A DNA stretch of 64,000 bases from Lagopus muta (lineage: Eukaryota; Chordata; Aves; Galliformes; Phasianidae). The notes under the pieces are model-generated. The model searched no databases, was not told where the DNA came from, and was given only the letters and a program-made list of their open reading frames with translations. Below are positions 35,150 through 46,900 of the stretch, piece by piece (position 1 is the first letter of the stretch; every line of letters starts with the position of its first letter). The translations under genes were made by a program, and so were the position numbers. The stretch lies in the NCBI RefSeq assembly GCF_023343835.1, contig NC_064435.1, positions 68,210,134-68,274,133 of the forward strand, read 5' to 3'.

Positions 35150-36950
35150 CGCACAAGTGTACCACATATAACGGTGCCGCAGCAGCGCTGACCCCCGGCA
35201 CTAGCCCCGGGACGCACTGCCGCAGCGAGAGGCCCCGCGGGCTAGCGGGCGGCCGGGCGGCGGCGCTGCGGAGCGGGACGATTCCGGCGGCAGCCGGCGG
35301 CTCGGCGCGGAGACAGCGCGAGGGCTGCGGCAGGGCCCGGCCGCAGCGGCGCCGAACAAAGAGCCCGGGCGCGTTGCGCCGCCGCGGGCGAGCGGGGAGC
35401 CGGTGGGAGGCGGGTGCTGGGAGCCTCCGCCGGTCCCCCCGCCCGGGGGAGGCGCCAGGCGCTCAAAGGGGACCGGCCCGCCGGGGATTGGCTCGGGTGG
35501 GTGTGAGCCGAAGGTGCCGGGGAGGCCATCTGCAGCGCGGGGGGAGGGGGTTCTCCCTTGCCCTTCCCTCTCCTTTTTTTTCCCCTTCTTTTTCACGGGA
35601 TGATGGCCACGGCCGCCGGGCCGTGATGTCCCCGTCAGCAGCCCCTGCGCCGCAATGCCGCTCGCAGCAGCCCTAGCGAGGGGAGGAGGTGTTTAAGCGG
35701 CGGCCGCACGTCCTCCCGCGCCGCCGCCGCCGCCGCCGCCTCCCTGCCCGCCGCCCCTGCGCCCGGAGCCGAGCGGCGCGGAGGGGTCCCCGCCCGCGCG
35801 GCGCCGCCCCCCCGCCCACCGCCGGGGCTTCAGAATAAAGATAGAGAGATAGATATAAAATAGCGGCAGGAGGCACTGCGGCCGCGCGCAACATGGCCAC
35901 TCTGCTGCGGAAAATCGGGCTGATCCGGCTACACAACCGGGACACGGAGGACCCCAAGCACCACCACCGCAGCAGCCAGCAGGGCTCCTCGCTCCGCGGC
36001 CGGGGCGGCCCGAAGAACGGCAGCAACAAGCCCCAGCCGCAGGGCCCCCACGGCGGCGGCGGCTGCAGCAGCAGCAGCAGCGAGAGCAGCCCCGGCGGCC
36101 GCAAGACGAAGAAGGCGCCGGAGCCGGCCAAGCAGCCCCCGCCGCCGCGTTCGGGCGGCGGCCGGGAGAAGCCGCGGGAGGCGGCCCGGGAGCCCGGCGC
36201 GGGCAGGGAGGCGGCCCCGCAGCGACCCGGCTGCAGCTCCGGGCCGGGCTCGGCGCCGTTGGTGCCGCTGGCGTCGGGCTCGGGGCCGCTGGCGCCCGCG
36301 GGCCGGCAGCAGCACTGCACGCAGGTGCGGACCCGGCGGCTGATGAAGGAGCTGCAGGACATCGCGCGGCTCAGCGACCGCTTCATCTCGGTGGAGCTGG
36401 TGGACGAGAGCCTCTTCGACTGGAACGTGAAGCTGCACCAGGTGGACAAGGACTCGGTGCTGTGGCAGGACATGAAGGAGACCAACACGGAGTACATCCT
36501 ACTCAACCTCACCTTCCCCGACAACTTCCCCTTCTCGCCGCCCTTCATGAGGGTGCTCAGCCCGCGCCTGGAGAACGGCTACGTGCTGGACGGCGGTGCC
36601 ATCTGCATGGAGCTGCTCACTCCCCGCGGCTGGTCCAGCGCCTACACCGTGGAGGCCGTCATGAGGCAGTTCGCCGCCAGCCTGGTCAAGGGGCAGGTAG
36701 GGGCCGAGGGGCGCGGGGTGTCCGTGCCGCCTCTGGGATGGCGGCCCCGGGAACGGCGGGGCTCTGCCTACGGCTGACCTTGGCCGGCCGCAGAGATGCG
36801 GGGCGGCACGGAGGGGCGAGGGGCAGGTACCCCGCCGTGCCCTCCCGCGTGTGTGTCGTTCCTCCTCTTGGCTCCGTTGCCGGTGGCGTCAAGGTGCGTG
36901 ATGGTCGCATCCTGTGCCCCAAAGCAAGAGGGGCTCTGCAGCACCCACTG
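35150..36950. promoter_or_regulatory. UBE2QL1: UBE2QL1 CpG island and promoter region
   Basis: About 1.8 kb of very GC- and CpG-rich DNA covers the upstream region, exon 1 and the start of the intron. Just upstream of the start codon are a TATA-like TATAAAA (35854-35860) and (GCC)7 at 35720-35740. If the TATA-like box were used, the start would fall only about 10 nt before the ATG. CpG-island genes usually start at several sites, so an upstream start that transcribes the GCC run is at least as likely. Long frames here (35074-35676 plus, 35673-36548 minus) are composition shadows. Confidence 0.8.
35893..36696 (+). CDS. UBE2QL1: UBE2QL1 coding exon 1
   Basis: 268 codons, ending ...LVKGQ at donor CAG|GTAGGG. 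Holds the N-terminal extension and most of the catalytic fold, including the active-site Cys codon TGC at 36604-36606. The Met that matches the human annotated start is at 36343, in a weak context (C at -3, A at +4). Reading on past the donor would add only intron-encoded residues to a stop near 36775, so the splice is needed to reach the conserved C-terminus. Confidence 0.95.
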
Positions 36951-37932
36951 GGGCTTGGGGCTGGAGCCGTTCGCGTGCTGGTCAGCCGTGCCTGCAGAGC
37001 CCCATACTGGATGGCTTCTTGTGTGAAGTCCAGCCTTTGGTGCAGGGCTTTGTCTGCCACTATCCTCCCCGGTGGCCTTTGTAGCCTGCACCTGGCTTTG
37101 CTGTGGCAGATCTGTGCCAGCTTCAAGTGCCGCTGTCAAGGGGTAGCACCTCATTCAGGGTAACTCTCAGCTCCCTCTCTCCCCTCCTCAAAAGGCTCCT
37201 AGCTCCTCCAGGCCTCTTCTTTCATCTGTCCCCAGCTGAATCAACACATTCTATTTCTATTTTTTTTTTTTCCTTCTGCAGAATATCCTTGGGAGAAAAG
37301 TAATTCATAAGATGTTTTTAGTAACTGGGTAACTACTGGTGGTGGAGCCCGTTGTCGTGGTCACTGTAGCGGGCAGTGTAGCGTACCCGTGGCTGAGTTA
37401 GGTGGTGTTTCTGCTCACCTCACAAATGCCCTTGAGCTCTATGCCATGCACAGCTCCTTGCCAGTCACTGCACGATGCTGTGTAACTTCTTGTATTCGTA
37501 TCTTGGAAGTGAGGAGAAGAGCAAATAATAATGTATTTTCCATTTGCTTGGAAAAGAGAACATCACTCCTGTTTGCCTCTGCTTGGTTTGTCTTAAGACG
37601 GAAAATGTGGGTGTTCAGGGGACTCATTTATAAGTGGCCTTTTCTCCTTTTTCCTTGAATGATCTGGGCCTACTATGCTTCTTTTCCATCAGATTGTATT
37701 TTTCTCTACCTTTTATTTGAAGAGGTCAAGTTCTGTAGGTCACCTTGGGATATAAAAAACGCCTTCCAGGAAAAAAAAAAAAAAGCAACCTTCATTTACG
37801 TGGAGCTCATTAAGGTATACCAAAGTTCTGCAACTTCTCCTACTGTGTCACACAATTTATTAACTCATCTCTTATTACAGTAATTATATTTCTTGTTATT
37901 TTTAACAAAAACCTAGGAGGACAGTGCTAAAT

Positions 37933-37965
<33 letters not shown>

Positions 37966-40900
37966 CCCCCCCACAACAGTTCAGCACGTTTCTGGAGTAT
38001 CAGATGTTGAATGTGAAATGGTTAAGATTTACTGACATCATAAAATGACTCAGTTAAGAAAAACACTGAGTTATTGAATTATATGATATATAACTACATA
38101 TTTATTAATATTTCTTTCAAAATCCTGTAAGAGTTTTCCCCAAAGTCATGGTAATTTCTGATACCGAAGGATGTTTATGAGGGCATCATTAGTAGACACA
38201 TTTAATATATAAGAATTTCAATAACATTCTTTCAGAAGTTCAAGATGTTAATTATAAAAAGCACAGTGTGTGTGGGGTGAAATAAAAGGGTGAAATAAAC
38301 GGCTGCTGGTAACTTAGTAGCTCGCTATCTGTGAGATGCGTGTTCCTAAGTCTCACAGTGTGCGTTCCAAGCTAATAGGTGATATTAACAATAAATTCAA
38401 TTTCTCAGTTGCAGATGTGTAATCTGCGATGGGCTGCCGCTCTGTAACTGTAGCCAGGCTCTGTGTAATGGGAGCCACATTTCTGTAATCACACTCTGGT
38501 TATGTAATCTTGACTCAATTGCATAATATGGCTCAAAACACAGCAGACACTCCTGGATCCCTGTTTTGGTTTTTATTGTAAAGGTGATATGCTTTTGGCT
38601 GTAATTTTTAGAAAGAGAATACAGCAGCAGAAATAGAGCAGTCAGAAGTAGAGGGTACTGTATTCCTCTGAGCTGCGGGGCTGGTTTCAGGTAAGTCCTG
38701 TCATGCTGTAGGCAGTCTCACTGCCCGCAGTGGCTCTTCCTGAACAAACAGCAACGGCTTCAGTCAGGGTCATGGATGAATTTCTGAATTAAAAATCAGC
38801 AGTAGTTAATGGTGGGTGCAGCACAGCTCGTGCTGAGGTCCAGGGCAGTCATCCTCAGAGGCAGCCTTGCCATGTGGGTCCCACTGGGAGCACGAGGCTG
38901 TGGGGACCTTTGGGAGAAACGTAACCCACGCATGGAGTGGTGATGTAGCATGAAATCATCATAAATAGTCAAGGCTGTGACACATCTGAGGGTGCGTGTC
39001 TGTAACACAAACGCAGATGTGAGTAGGCAGGGCTGAACTTTCCACCAGCATGCATCTTTCTTTTTGACAGTTTGAATGATAAAATGAAGGTGGTTGATTT
39101 CATTCACTATTTCTTTCCATTGCCATTTTGCAATACTAACTACAGCACTGCTGTTCTGTGCTGGGTTTTAGTTCTTCAGGGAAAACTGTAGCTCTCTTGG
39201 TATATCAAATTGTTGACCTCTGAATGTATAGAACCTTTTTATTTATTTATTTATTTTGTTAACAAAGTGGTGGAAAAGCTCATGGAGCTGGCACGGAAAA
39301 GACATCTTGAGACAATCAAGACTCTTGACAGTTTCAGATTTTTTGACATATTGCACACCTTTTCGCAGAGCAAAAGAAAAATTGAGATAAATTGTTTTGA
39401 TGTCTCTCAAGTGAAACATCTAATTCAGGAGTTTAGTTTCTAGGAAGACTTCAACACGGATGATCCACAGCTTGAGAGGCTAGGTCCCAATTCCCAAACT
39501 CGAGCAGGAATTTTAACCTGTATTGGATTTTCGTGTAGCAAGGGTGTTTCTCCAGGTTCCCCACACAGGATCCAAACACCTCGAGTAACATTGCTTGGAA
39601 AACGTTTTACATTATGGGATGCGGAGGCACTCGTATTGGCCCAGTAACTATTTTGGGTTTCTCTCCATACCCTTGTTTCCTATTGGAAACCTTGAATTGC
39701 ATTCTTTTAGATAGCTTTTGTCTGGAAGAAAATATTTTAACGGAAGAGAGATAATTTCTGTTTGAATGAAACAATTCACCGACCTCAAACTGTGCTTTTT
39801 TCAGTTTTTAAGGGAGGAAAAAAAAATGTTAATTGCCAAACAAGTTGGGGTTTGTTTGGTTGGTTGGTTCAGCTATTCAGCTGAATAAGTCAATTATTCA
39901 CACAGCCCTAGTCAGTATCTTGAGGGGAATTCTCAGTACATCAAAGACCTAAGCCTGTTTATCTGTCTGGAATCCAGAATCTTATTTTATAAACTTGGTG
40001 TTGTCCTTAACTCAACTGCAGCCTTGGATTCAAGGGGACGGCTTTATGTTGAGTCAACCACTCTGTGGTTTCACCCCCTTGGGCAGACACTTGGACCCAC
40101 TGAGGCCCAGTCGAGGCTGCCATCGGTCCATGGTGGGGCTAGGAGCTAACCCAAGGAAATACTAACCTGGGGTGATGGGAAGAAAGTAATGTGAATGCCA
40201 GTTGTTGGTTATCTCAAAGGCAACTGTTCAGCAATCCTGCCCAGCAGGACCTGCCATGTCTGTCCTCTCATCTAGGCTTTGGGAACGGCCTGCCGAGTGG
40301 TGCCCTCACAATAGTCTTTAATTAGTCTTTTAAACCCTTCTCCTTAATAGAAATTAAGGAGAGGGGTTTAAAAATGCATCTGTCGCTCTCAGTTTCCTGA
40401 TAACAGTGTAGTTGTGATGGTAAGACTAATAACATGAGTAGCTGGGTGAAGGCAGTGGCAGCAGCGCCAGTCATACGAGAGCACCGAAGGAATGGTAGGC
40501 TGGTTGTGATCCTACTGACTGACACGTGTGACCCAGGCTGGCATGGGGCTCAGGAGCTGGCTTGCATCTGAAGATGCTGCAGATGATAACAGTCCCAAAG
40601 GAAAAACAGACTTTGTCCAAAAGTGGAAGAGGATTTTAAGTCTTTTAATGCACTAAACAAAATATTAGCACTTTATATTTAGAAGAAAAAGATACTGCAG
40701 CTTGTTTCCTTGGATAACGTTAGCAGGCAGTTGGAAAAATGAAATAAATCCATGTTGTTTCTCTTCAGAGAGGAATGATTTGACATTGGCTTAGTAGCAG
40801 CAGCTTCAAAGAGGACAAAACAATTTTTTTTTTTTTTTTTTTTTTTTGAGAACAGCTAATACAGCTGCATAGGATGCCTTGAGGAGTTTGTGCCTAAGCT

Positions 40901-43900
40901 GGCAACTGTTTGGTGCAGGCCTTCTTGTCCTTTTTCTGAGCTTCCTGGCTCTCTCCATGGAGGCTCAGGATAGGTCTACCAGCTGCTGGTAGCTGTCAGG
41001 TAGCTGTCGAGTCTGCAGGCAGGCTTGTGGAAAAAGCTCTTTTTGGAAAAAGCCCTCATTCTGCCATATTACAAAATATAAGGAGTGTAGGGATTTTCCC
41101 AGGGCATAGTGAATGGGGAATCTGTAGTTATGAGTGCTCTTACTGATGTGAACCTCTCTGTAATGTTTTAAATCAAAGCCAAATGTAGTCTGTGATTTAG
41201 ATGTAATTTCCTGTAGCAAAATTTTTTGAATTCAAATAATTTTTATTTGTGCATTGTAATGTTAGATATATCTCAGCGTAGCCTCTTCGCTTGAAGAGAG
41301 ATGTGCCTTGCATGAACATTAAACTCATCTCTCCTTCCATTTTAAAAACACTCTATCATAGCTGACTTCTACCAGAAGTGGGCTTATTTTATGAAAAAAC
41401 GAACACAAAACATAGCTGTTACTCATAGTCTAAACTACTCCCTCTCCATCCTCCCAAACAAAAGTGTGAGAGAGCAGATAGCAGATGGGACTTGCATGGT
41501 GTCCAGGATGTCAGCAGGCTCCAGGTCTTTCAGATATGTATAGCAGAAATTAATTGCAAATCCATGAGCTTTCCTACTCCAGATACTCAGTTTGAGGACT
41601 GTAGCCTTGAATAAACCAGCTGATCTCAAATGCTGCAGAAAGTTGTAGAGGACTCAGTGGCCTCTCAGTTATTTGGGGCCATCTTCATATTAGGACCTTA
41701 AAAATAAAACTGTGTTGCTTTTAGCTTTTGATTTATTGCCTGAGTAAATGATGCTGGTTGCCTTCAAGGTTAGGACTGCCACTGAATATATATTGACTAA
41801 TATACAGAGATTACAGAGGAGGCAAAGAATATATTACAGGGTTTGTTCCCCATGAAAAGGTATAAATGCTGTGTGAAGAGGTAACAAAAAATATTGTTTA
41901 GTTATGGAGAGGAAAATCAGATAGATTGGCCTTCAAAGGTTTCTCTTTTATTGCAATTGAGAAATCCCTCATTTTCAAGCTGAAGTTTAAGAGGGAGCAT
42001 AATATTTGCCACATTGAGGTGTTGGGAATGATGAATGGGCTGGAAAAAACGCTGTTCATGTGTACTCTGATATATTGCTCTTCTGAGTATAGACTCTATT
42101 ATTATGCAAATATATTCTACTGAGAGGAGTGAAGACACAAGAATTCTAACTCGTTGAAGTAGGAGGCAGCTTTAATTCTTCTAAAAAGCGGAGGGAACAT
42201 AATCTCCATTTTACCCCTTCAAAGCACAGAAAGGGAGATTTTCAGACATTTTAAAATACGTTTAGCTATCATTCTCAGTGTTAAATAGTCATCAAATAAG
42301 AAAAATCACTAAATTGAAACAAACCGCCCATTTTAGAACATGCTTTTATGGATAGTGGAACTGATTCTTCCGTGCAGTACTTGGCTGATCTTTTGAATCA
42401 AAACTCTAAAGAATCAATGCTTTGGTTTGTAGCAAAATTAGACTTGCTCAGGAGAGCAAAATTTTTCCTTAAGCTGTAGAAGGAGTCCTCGTTTTCTTAA
42501 GAGAAAGCGTTAGGTAGAGTGAGCTGTAGTGTGTGCGTGTTCTGTCAGATACTTTGTGGAAGATTTGTATTTTTTCAAATGCAGAAAGCCTAGTCCCTGA
42601 GGGGTGACATGGTGTTCTCACGGAGGAGTAACCAAAGCAACCTACTTTCTGCTGTGTGGAAGATTGTTGTTTGTTTTTGTTTTGTTTTTTTTTCTTTTAC
42701 AGGCTAGACTTGAAAATAGGCTGTTTTTCTAGCATCTGCACAGTGCCCAGGGATTTCCTTGCATGACCAGAGACTGCCAGACTGAAGATTTGTAACTCTG
42801 AGATAATTCTGGTCCTCATGGTAGGTGTCTTACTGTTAGGCATGTCCCCCAGTGAGAATCCGCAGTCACAACGTGGGGTACTGGTTAGGTAATTTAATAG
42901 GAGCTGTGTTTCTTTCTCCCGCCTGAGCTTTTTTGCACTGATGAGAGACAGTGAATATCTCTTTCCTTGACACATTCAGTCTTTCACATACGGTTTCCTG
43001 TTCACAAATTATCTTTTGCAATTGTCAAAAAAGGTAATGCTGATGTTAGGCTCCGGGGGGATGTGAGGATTGCCAGGTGCAATCACTCTGCAGTTAAACA
43101 GGGAGAACTTCAGAGGCTGTGGTGATTATCCTGTCTGAATGGCTCAAAATATATGTTAAATTTAATATGTGCAGGATCCAGTTGTCTGACTTGTAAATTG
43201 GATGCCAGTTTTCTGTCGTGCTATGAAGAGCATGTGGCTTAGGGCTGCCCTGCCTGACACCTCATTCAGCCTCATGCTGTGGAATCATTTCTGCAGAGCG
43301 CTGAACGCTCCTCCTAGCAGGTTTTAAGTCTCAGCAAAAATAGTGGTAATCACATGAGTTTGGGAAGTTGCAGGACAAGCTGCATGGGATGGTGCATAAG
43401 CTAAAGAGAAACGTAAGTATGCCTCAGCGAAAATAAGTATGAACTCCGTACTGATCTGTGCAAAGCAGGCAAGTGGGCACCATACTTCAGATACAGAAGT
43501 GCTTCCTGTTCTGAAATAGGATCAAGAAGCCAATCTAGTTTTTGCCCATTTCTGTTAAACACCAGACTGAAGAGGCATCAAGCATGCCTGTAGTCAGCTG
43601 TGTGCGACAGATGTGTGCCGCATGCCTTCCTCTTGCACATGCAGAGCCTGTCCTTGGAAACTGTCGTCTTATCCCCCTCCATGGATTTGTGCATGTTGTT
43701 GAAATTGAAGCTCCTCATTGATTTCATTCTCTTTTCCACGAGTCTTCAGAAGCCCTGGGATTTCTGCAGTGACTCCCTGGTAAGGTTAAAAATCAGTAAA
43801 GATCCCAGATCTGCATGCAGAGATGAGTGAAATTAAACCTGAGGAAGGAAGAGTATAAGCCCGCGTTATGAAATGGCCCAGAGCTCAGATGTTTCTCATA

Positions 43901-46900
43901 CTTAAGTTTTATGAGCTGTAGAATGACTGTGTTTCTCTTGTTTCTAGGTTTGTTATGAGTGGTAGCAACCCTCATCCATTTGCTGTAGGACTTGTTTCCT
44001 GAATATGCACCCTTACAAAAGAATCACAAGGAAAATGAAAATGTTGATTTATTTTGTCAGATTGTCTGTGAGATTCTTTAAACATCAAATTTCCTATAAT
44101 TTTGACAAAATTCAGTATTTCTATAAAGTATACTCAGAGTTGAAGTGTTTAATAATTATGTGGGAGGGAAATTAGTCTTTAGTTAATAATTTCAATTTCC
44201 TTGTTAGAGCATTTAAGCTGAACAGTGGAGATTCAAATCTAGCATTTGGGTTTTGTGGCTGACTTCAGGTGCAGCTATGGGGAAGTCATAGCTTTTCTGT
44301 AGTCTTCTCTCCCATCTGTGAAGTACAGATAACCCTTCGTACAAAGGTTCTTTAAGGATATGTGCTTAAAGCAGTTGGAAACAGAGGTTCTGACTAAGAT
44401 GTCCATGTGCATCAATATGAAACGTATCACAGTCAGGAGATGAAGGAACAAGCTCGCTGGCTTGTGACACTGGTCCTACCCAATTTGATCTTACATCATT
44501 TAAATGTTCCCAGAGGTAGTCTGCTTTTTACGTTTGTTTGTTCAGTTTCTATTGCTATGGTGTACCTTTGTAAAACGTGCACTGTCAGTAACTGTGCAGG
44601 GATAGCATGGAGAGAGGTACTCCAGGGAGCTTGGCAGAAAACTGACACAGAAAATGAGCCTTCTGCATTTGGTCTAGCAAGTTCTGTGTGGTGGCACGGC
44701 TGTCTCGTGATGGAAGCCCACCTTATTTCTGATCTAGCTTGTGTTGTGACTTCGGGGCTGGAGGCAAATCTCAAGGATGTAGTTGGCTGACAAGATTTTC
44801 TTGATCTTTTGCCAAAACAATGTTTGTCTGACTCTTAAATGCACAAAATTCCTTAACCCTCAGCTGTGCTGGAGCCGTGCTACTGACTGCTGTCCTTAGA
44901 GAAAGGCAGGGAGGAGCAGCACAGTGCGCTGTAGCAATCAGAGATAGGACATGTAGGTGTTTGTATTGATTAAAAGATGCTTGCACCAAACAAGAGAGTG
45001 TTAATAATTGCCCAGCTGAAACTCAGACTTCTTTTTCCTGGACAAAAAAGGTACATTCCCAAACGGAGCTATTGATAAGATGCTTTAAAGCTAGAACTTG
45101 CTGAGTTTCCACTTCTTTGTATGGATTATCCTTAAAAAGGAGATTAAAAAAAGACAAGGAAATACAGCTTCAAAAAACATACATTTGCAGAAAAACATCA
45201 TGCTTTTAATTCACTTACTCTGCAACAGTAACACTATTTGTCTGCATCATTTGCTGTAGTGCTTTGTTGTAGCTATAGGCAACACTTACCTGTTAGTGCA
45301 GTATAAATTGTTTGCAGTTTCTTGGACCTGATCAATTGTGTTTATGTGAAGGAAAAAAGAATTAAACCATGTAATCAAGAGGAGGAAGTGTGTGTATTAC
45401 AATTTAGCAATGATAGGGCAAATTGCAGTCGCTGCCCTGAGAGCATTGACAGTAGCCCACTTGAGCATTGCTCTGCTTTTGAATGCTTCTCTAAAGCTGG
45501 TAGAAATGTTTTCCTCTGGAAACTTGTTTAAACATTCTAGAACAAGACTGGTTCAGTCTTAACTGTCTGATTCCTCCACTGCTTATCTGTACAGATTTGA
45601 CTGTGTTTGCACAGTAAGTGGCTTTGCACAGTTGAGGCCCAAGGCCATTAATCAGTCACCTGAGTGGAACGTGTTACAGACCAGAGGCTCACACTGTGCT
45701 CCAGCTCTCCAAAAAACCTCTAGTTTTGAATAAGCTGTGGAGGACAACAAGGCCATCCGGGCACATCCTTCCTGTCCTTGGAGGGATCACCATGGATGTT
45801 GTATGTGGCACAGTGACTTGCTACAGCCTTTTGAGGTCTAAACCTCTACTTTTTTCTCCCTCTCTCAACATTTACCTAGAAGTGATTCACTACAGACTGC
45901 TTCTTTCTTGGCATGGAAAGCTGTGGTATGGCACAGCTGATGAAGAGAGAAAATGCAATTTTGGCTATGCAGCCTTGTGCTGACTCAAACACATGGACTA
46001 CATTTAACCCTCTGTACATAGAACAAGTATGATTTTTCTTGGAAGACCAGTCTTAAGTTGTTTGCATACTGAGGATTAATGGATGGAATGCAGGACCAGG
46101 GGTTTGTGTTTAGTGCTAACTCAGAGGCCTCTCAGCTTCTTGAGTGTATTAGATGTGTGCTGTTTGTAATGAATGTTTCTTGTTAACAAGCAAAGAAAAA
46201 AAAAGAAAGAAAGAAAAAAAGCCTGTGTGTCACTGAAGAGTTTGCTTTGGCATGTCAGAGATGTGTCAGGGCTTGAGGCTGTTTTCAGAATCACCTTGGT
46301 TATGAAAGGACTGGTGTCTGTTTCCAATGAATCTCTGCAAAATTGAGGTATATGGGGCCTGCATTGCAGCAAGACTGAGTGAGACCTCTGTCCTGGAGGA
46401 CTCAGAACGTGGCTGTGCAGTGCTGCTGTGGGCTGGGCCTGTGCTGGTGGTTCAGCTCAACTGCTTGCTTGGGCCTGGAGACCTCCAGAGGTCCCTTGCA
46501 GCAGCACGTCTGTGACTGACTGACCGACCCTGTAAGAGGCCAGTTCCCTGTCTGTAGTCAGATAGTGCTGAAATTGATACAAGGTGGAAGAGCACCACAC
46601 TCTGTGCTGTGCCAGAGCTGTTGAGTTTCAGTCTGGGAGCTACTCTAATTGGTTTGATGAGAGAGATAAATCCCTTCATTGCTGCTAGAAAAATTCCCTT
46701 GAGGCCATTCTGAGACTGGAAGTAACAGAATGAATGTCAGGACTATTTTTCATGGCACATAGGCTAGAGGTGGGCAGATGGATGGTTGGAGTTGGATTCC
46801 AAGCTGGAGAGCTTCACATTTGGGATCTCTGTACAGGGCTTAAATCTGTCTGCAGACCACTTCATGACATGATGCTGTTAGATAACAAAAGATACGGCAC

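Noticed and set aside
35074-35676. 200-codon plus frame upstream of UBE2QL1
   Set aside because: GC-biased frame in the CpG island, Arg/Gly/Ala/Pro-rich, no domain; a composition shadow.
35850-35863. MEF2 site in the UBE2QL1 promoter
   Set aside because: TATAAAATAG does not fit the MEF2 consensus at its second base; only TATA-like.
35673-36548. 291-codon minus frame and the 169-codon minus frame at 35929-36438
   Set aside because: Antisense shadows of the UBE2QL1 exon 1 coding sequence.
36697-36777. Read-through of UBE2QL1 exon 1 to a stop at about 36775 as the natural protein end
   Set aside because: A good donor lies at 36697 and the conserved C-terminus is found in frame at 50689-50820.
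36462-37163. 233-codon plus frame
   Set aside because: Out-of-frame overlap of UBE2QL1 exon 1 running into the intron; no recognisable protein.
46466-46515. Possible CR1 3' scrap ('gagacctccagaggtccctt')
   Set aside because: Matches a typical CR1 3' phrase but no tail or body is found around it; left as doubtful.
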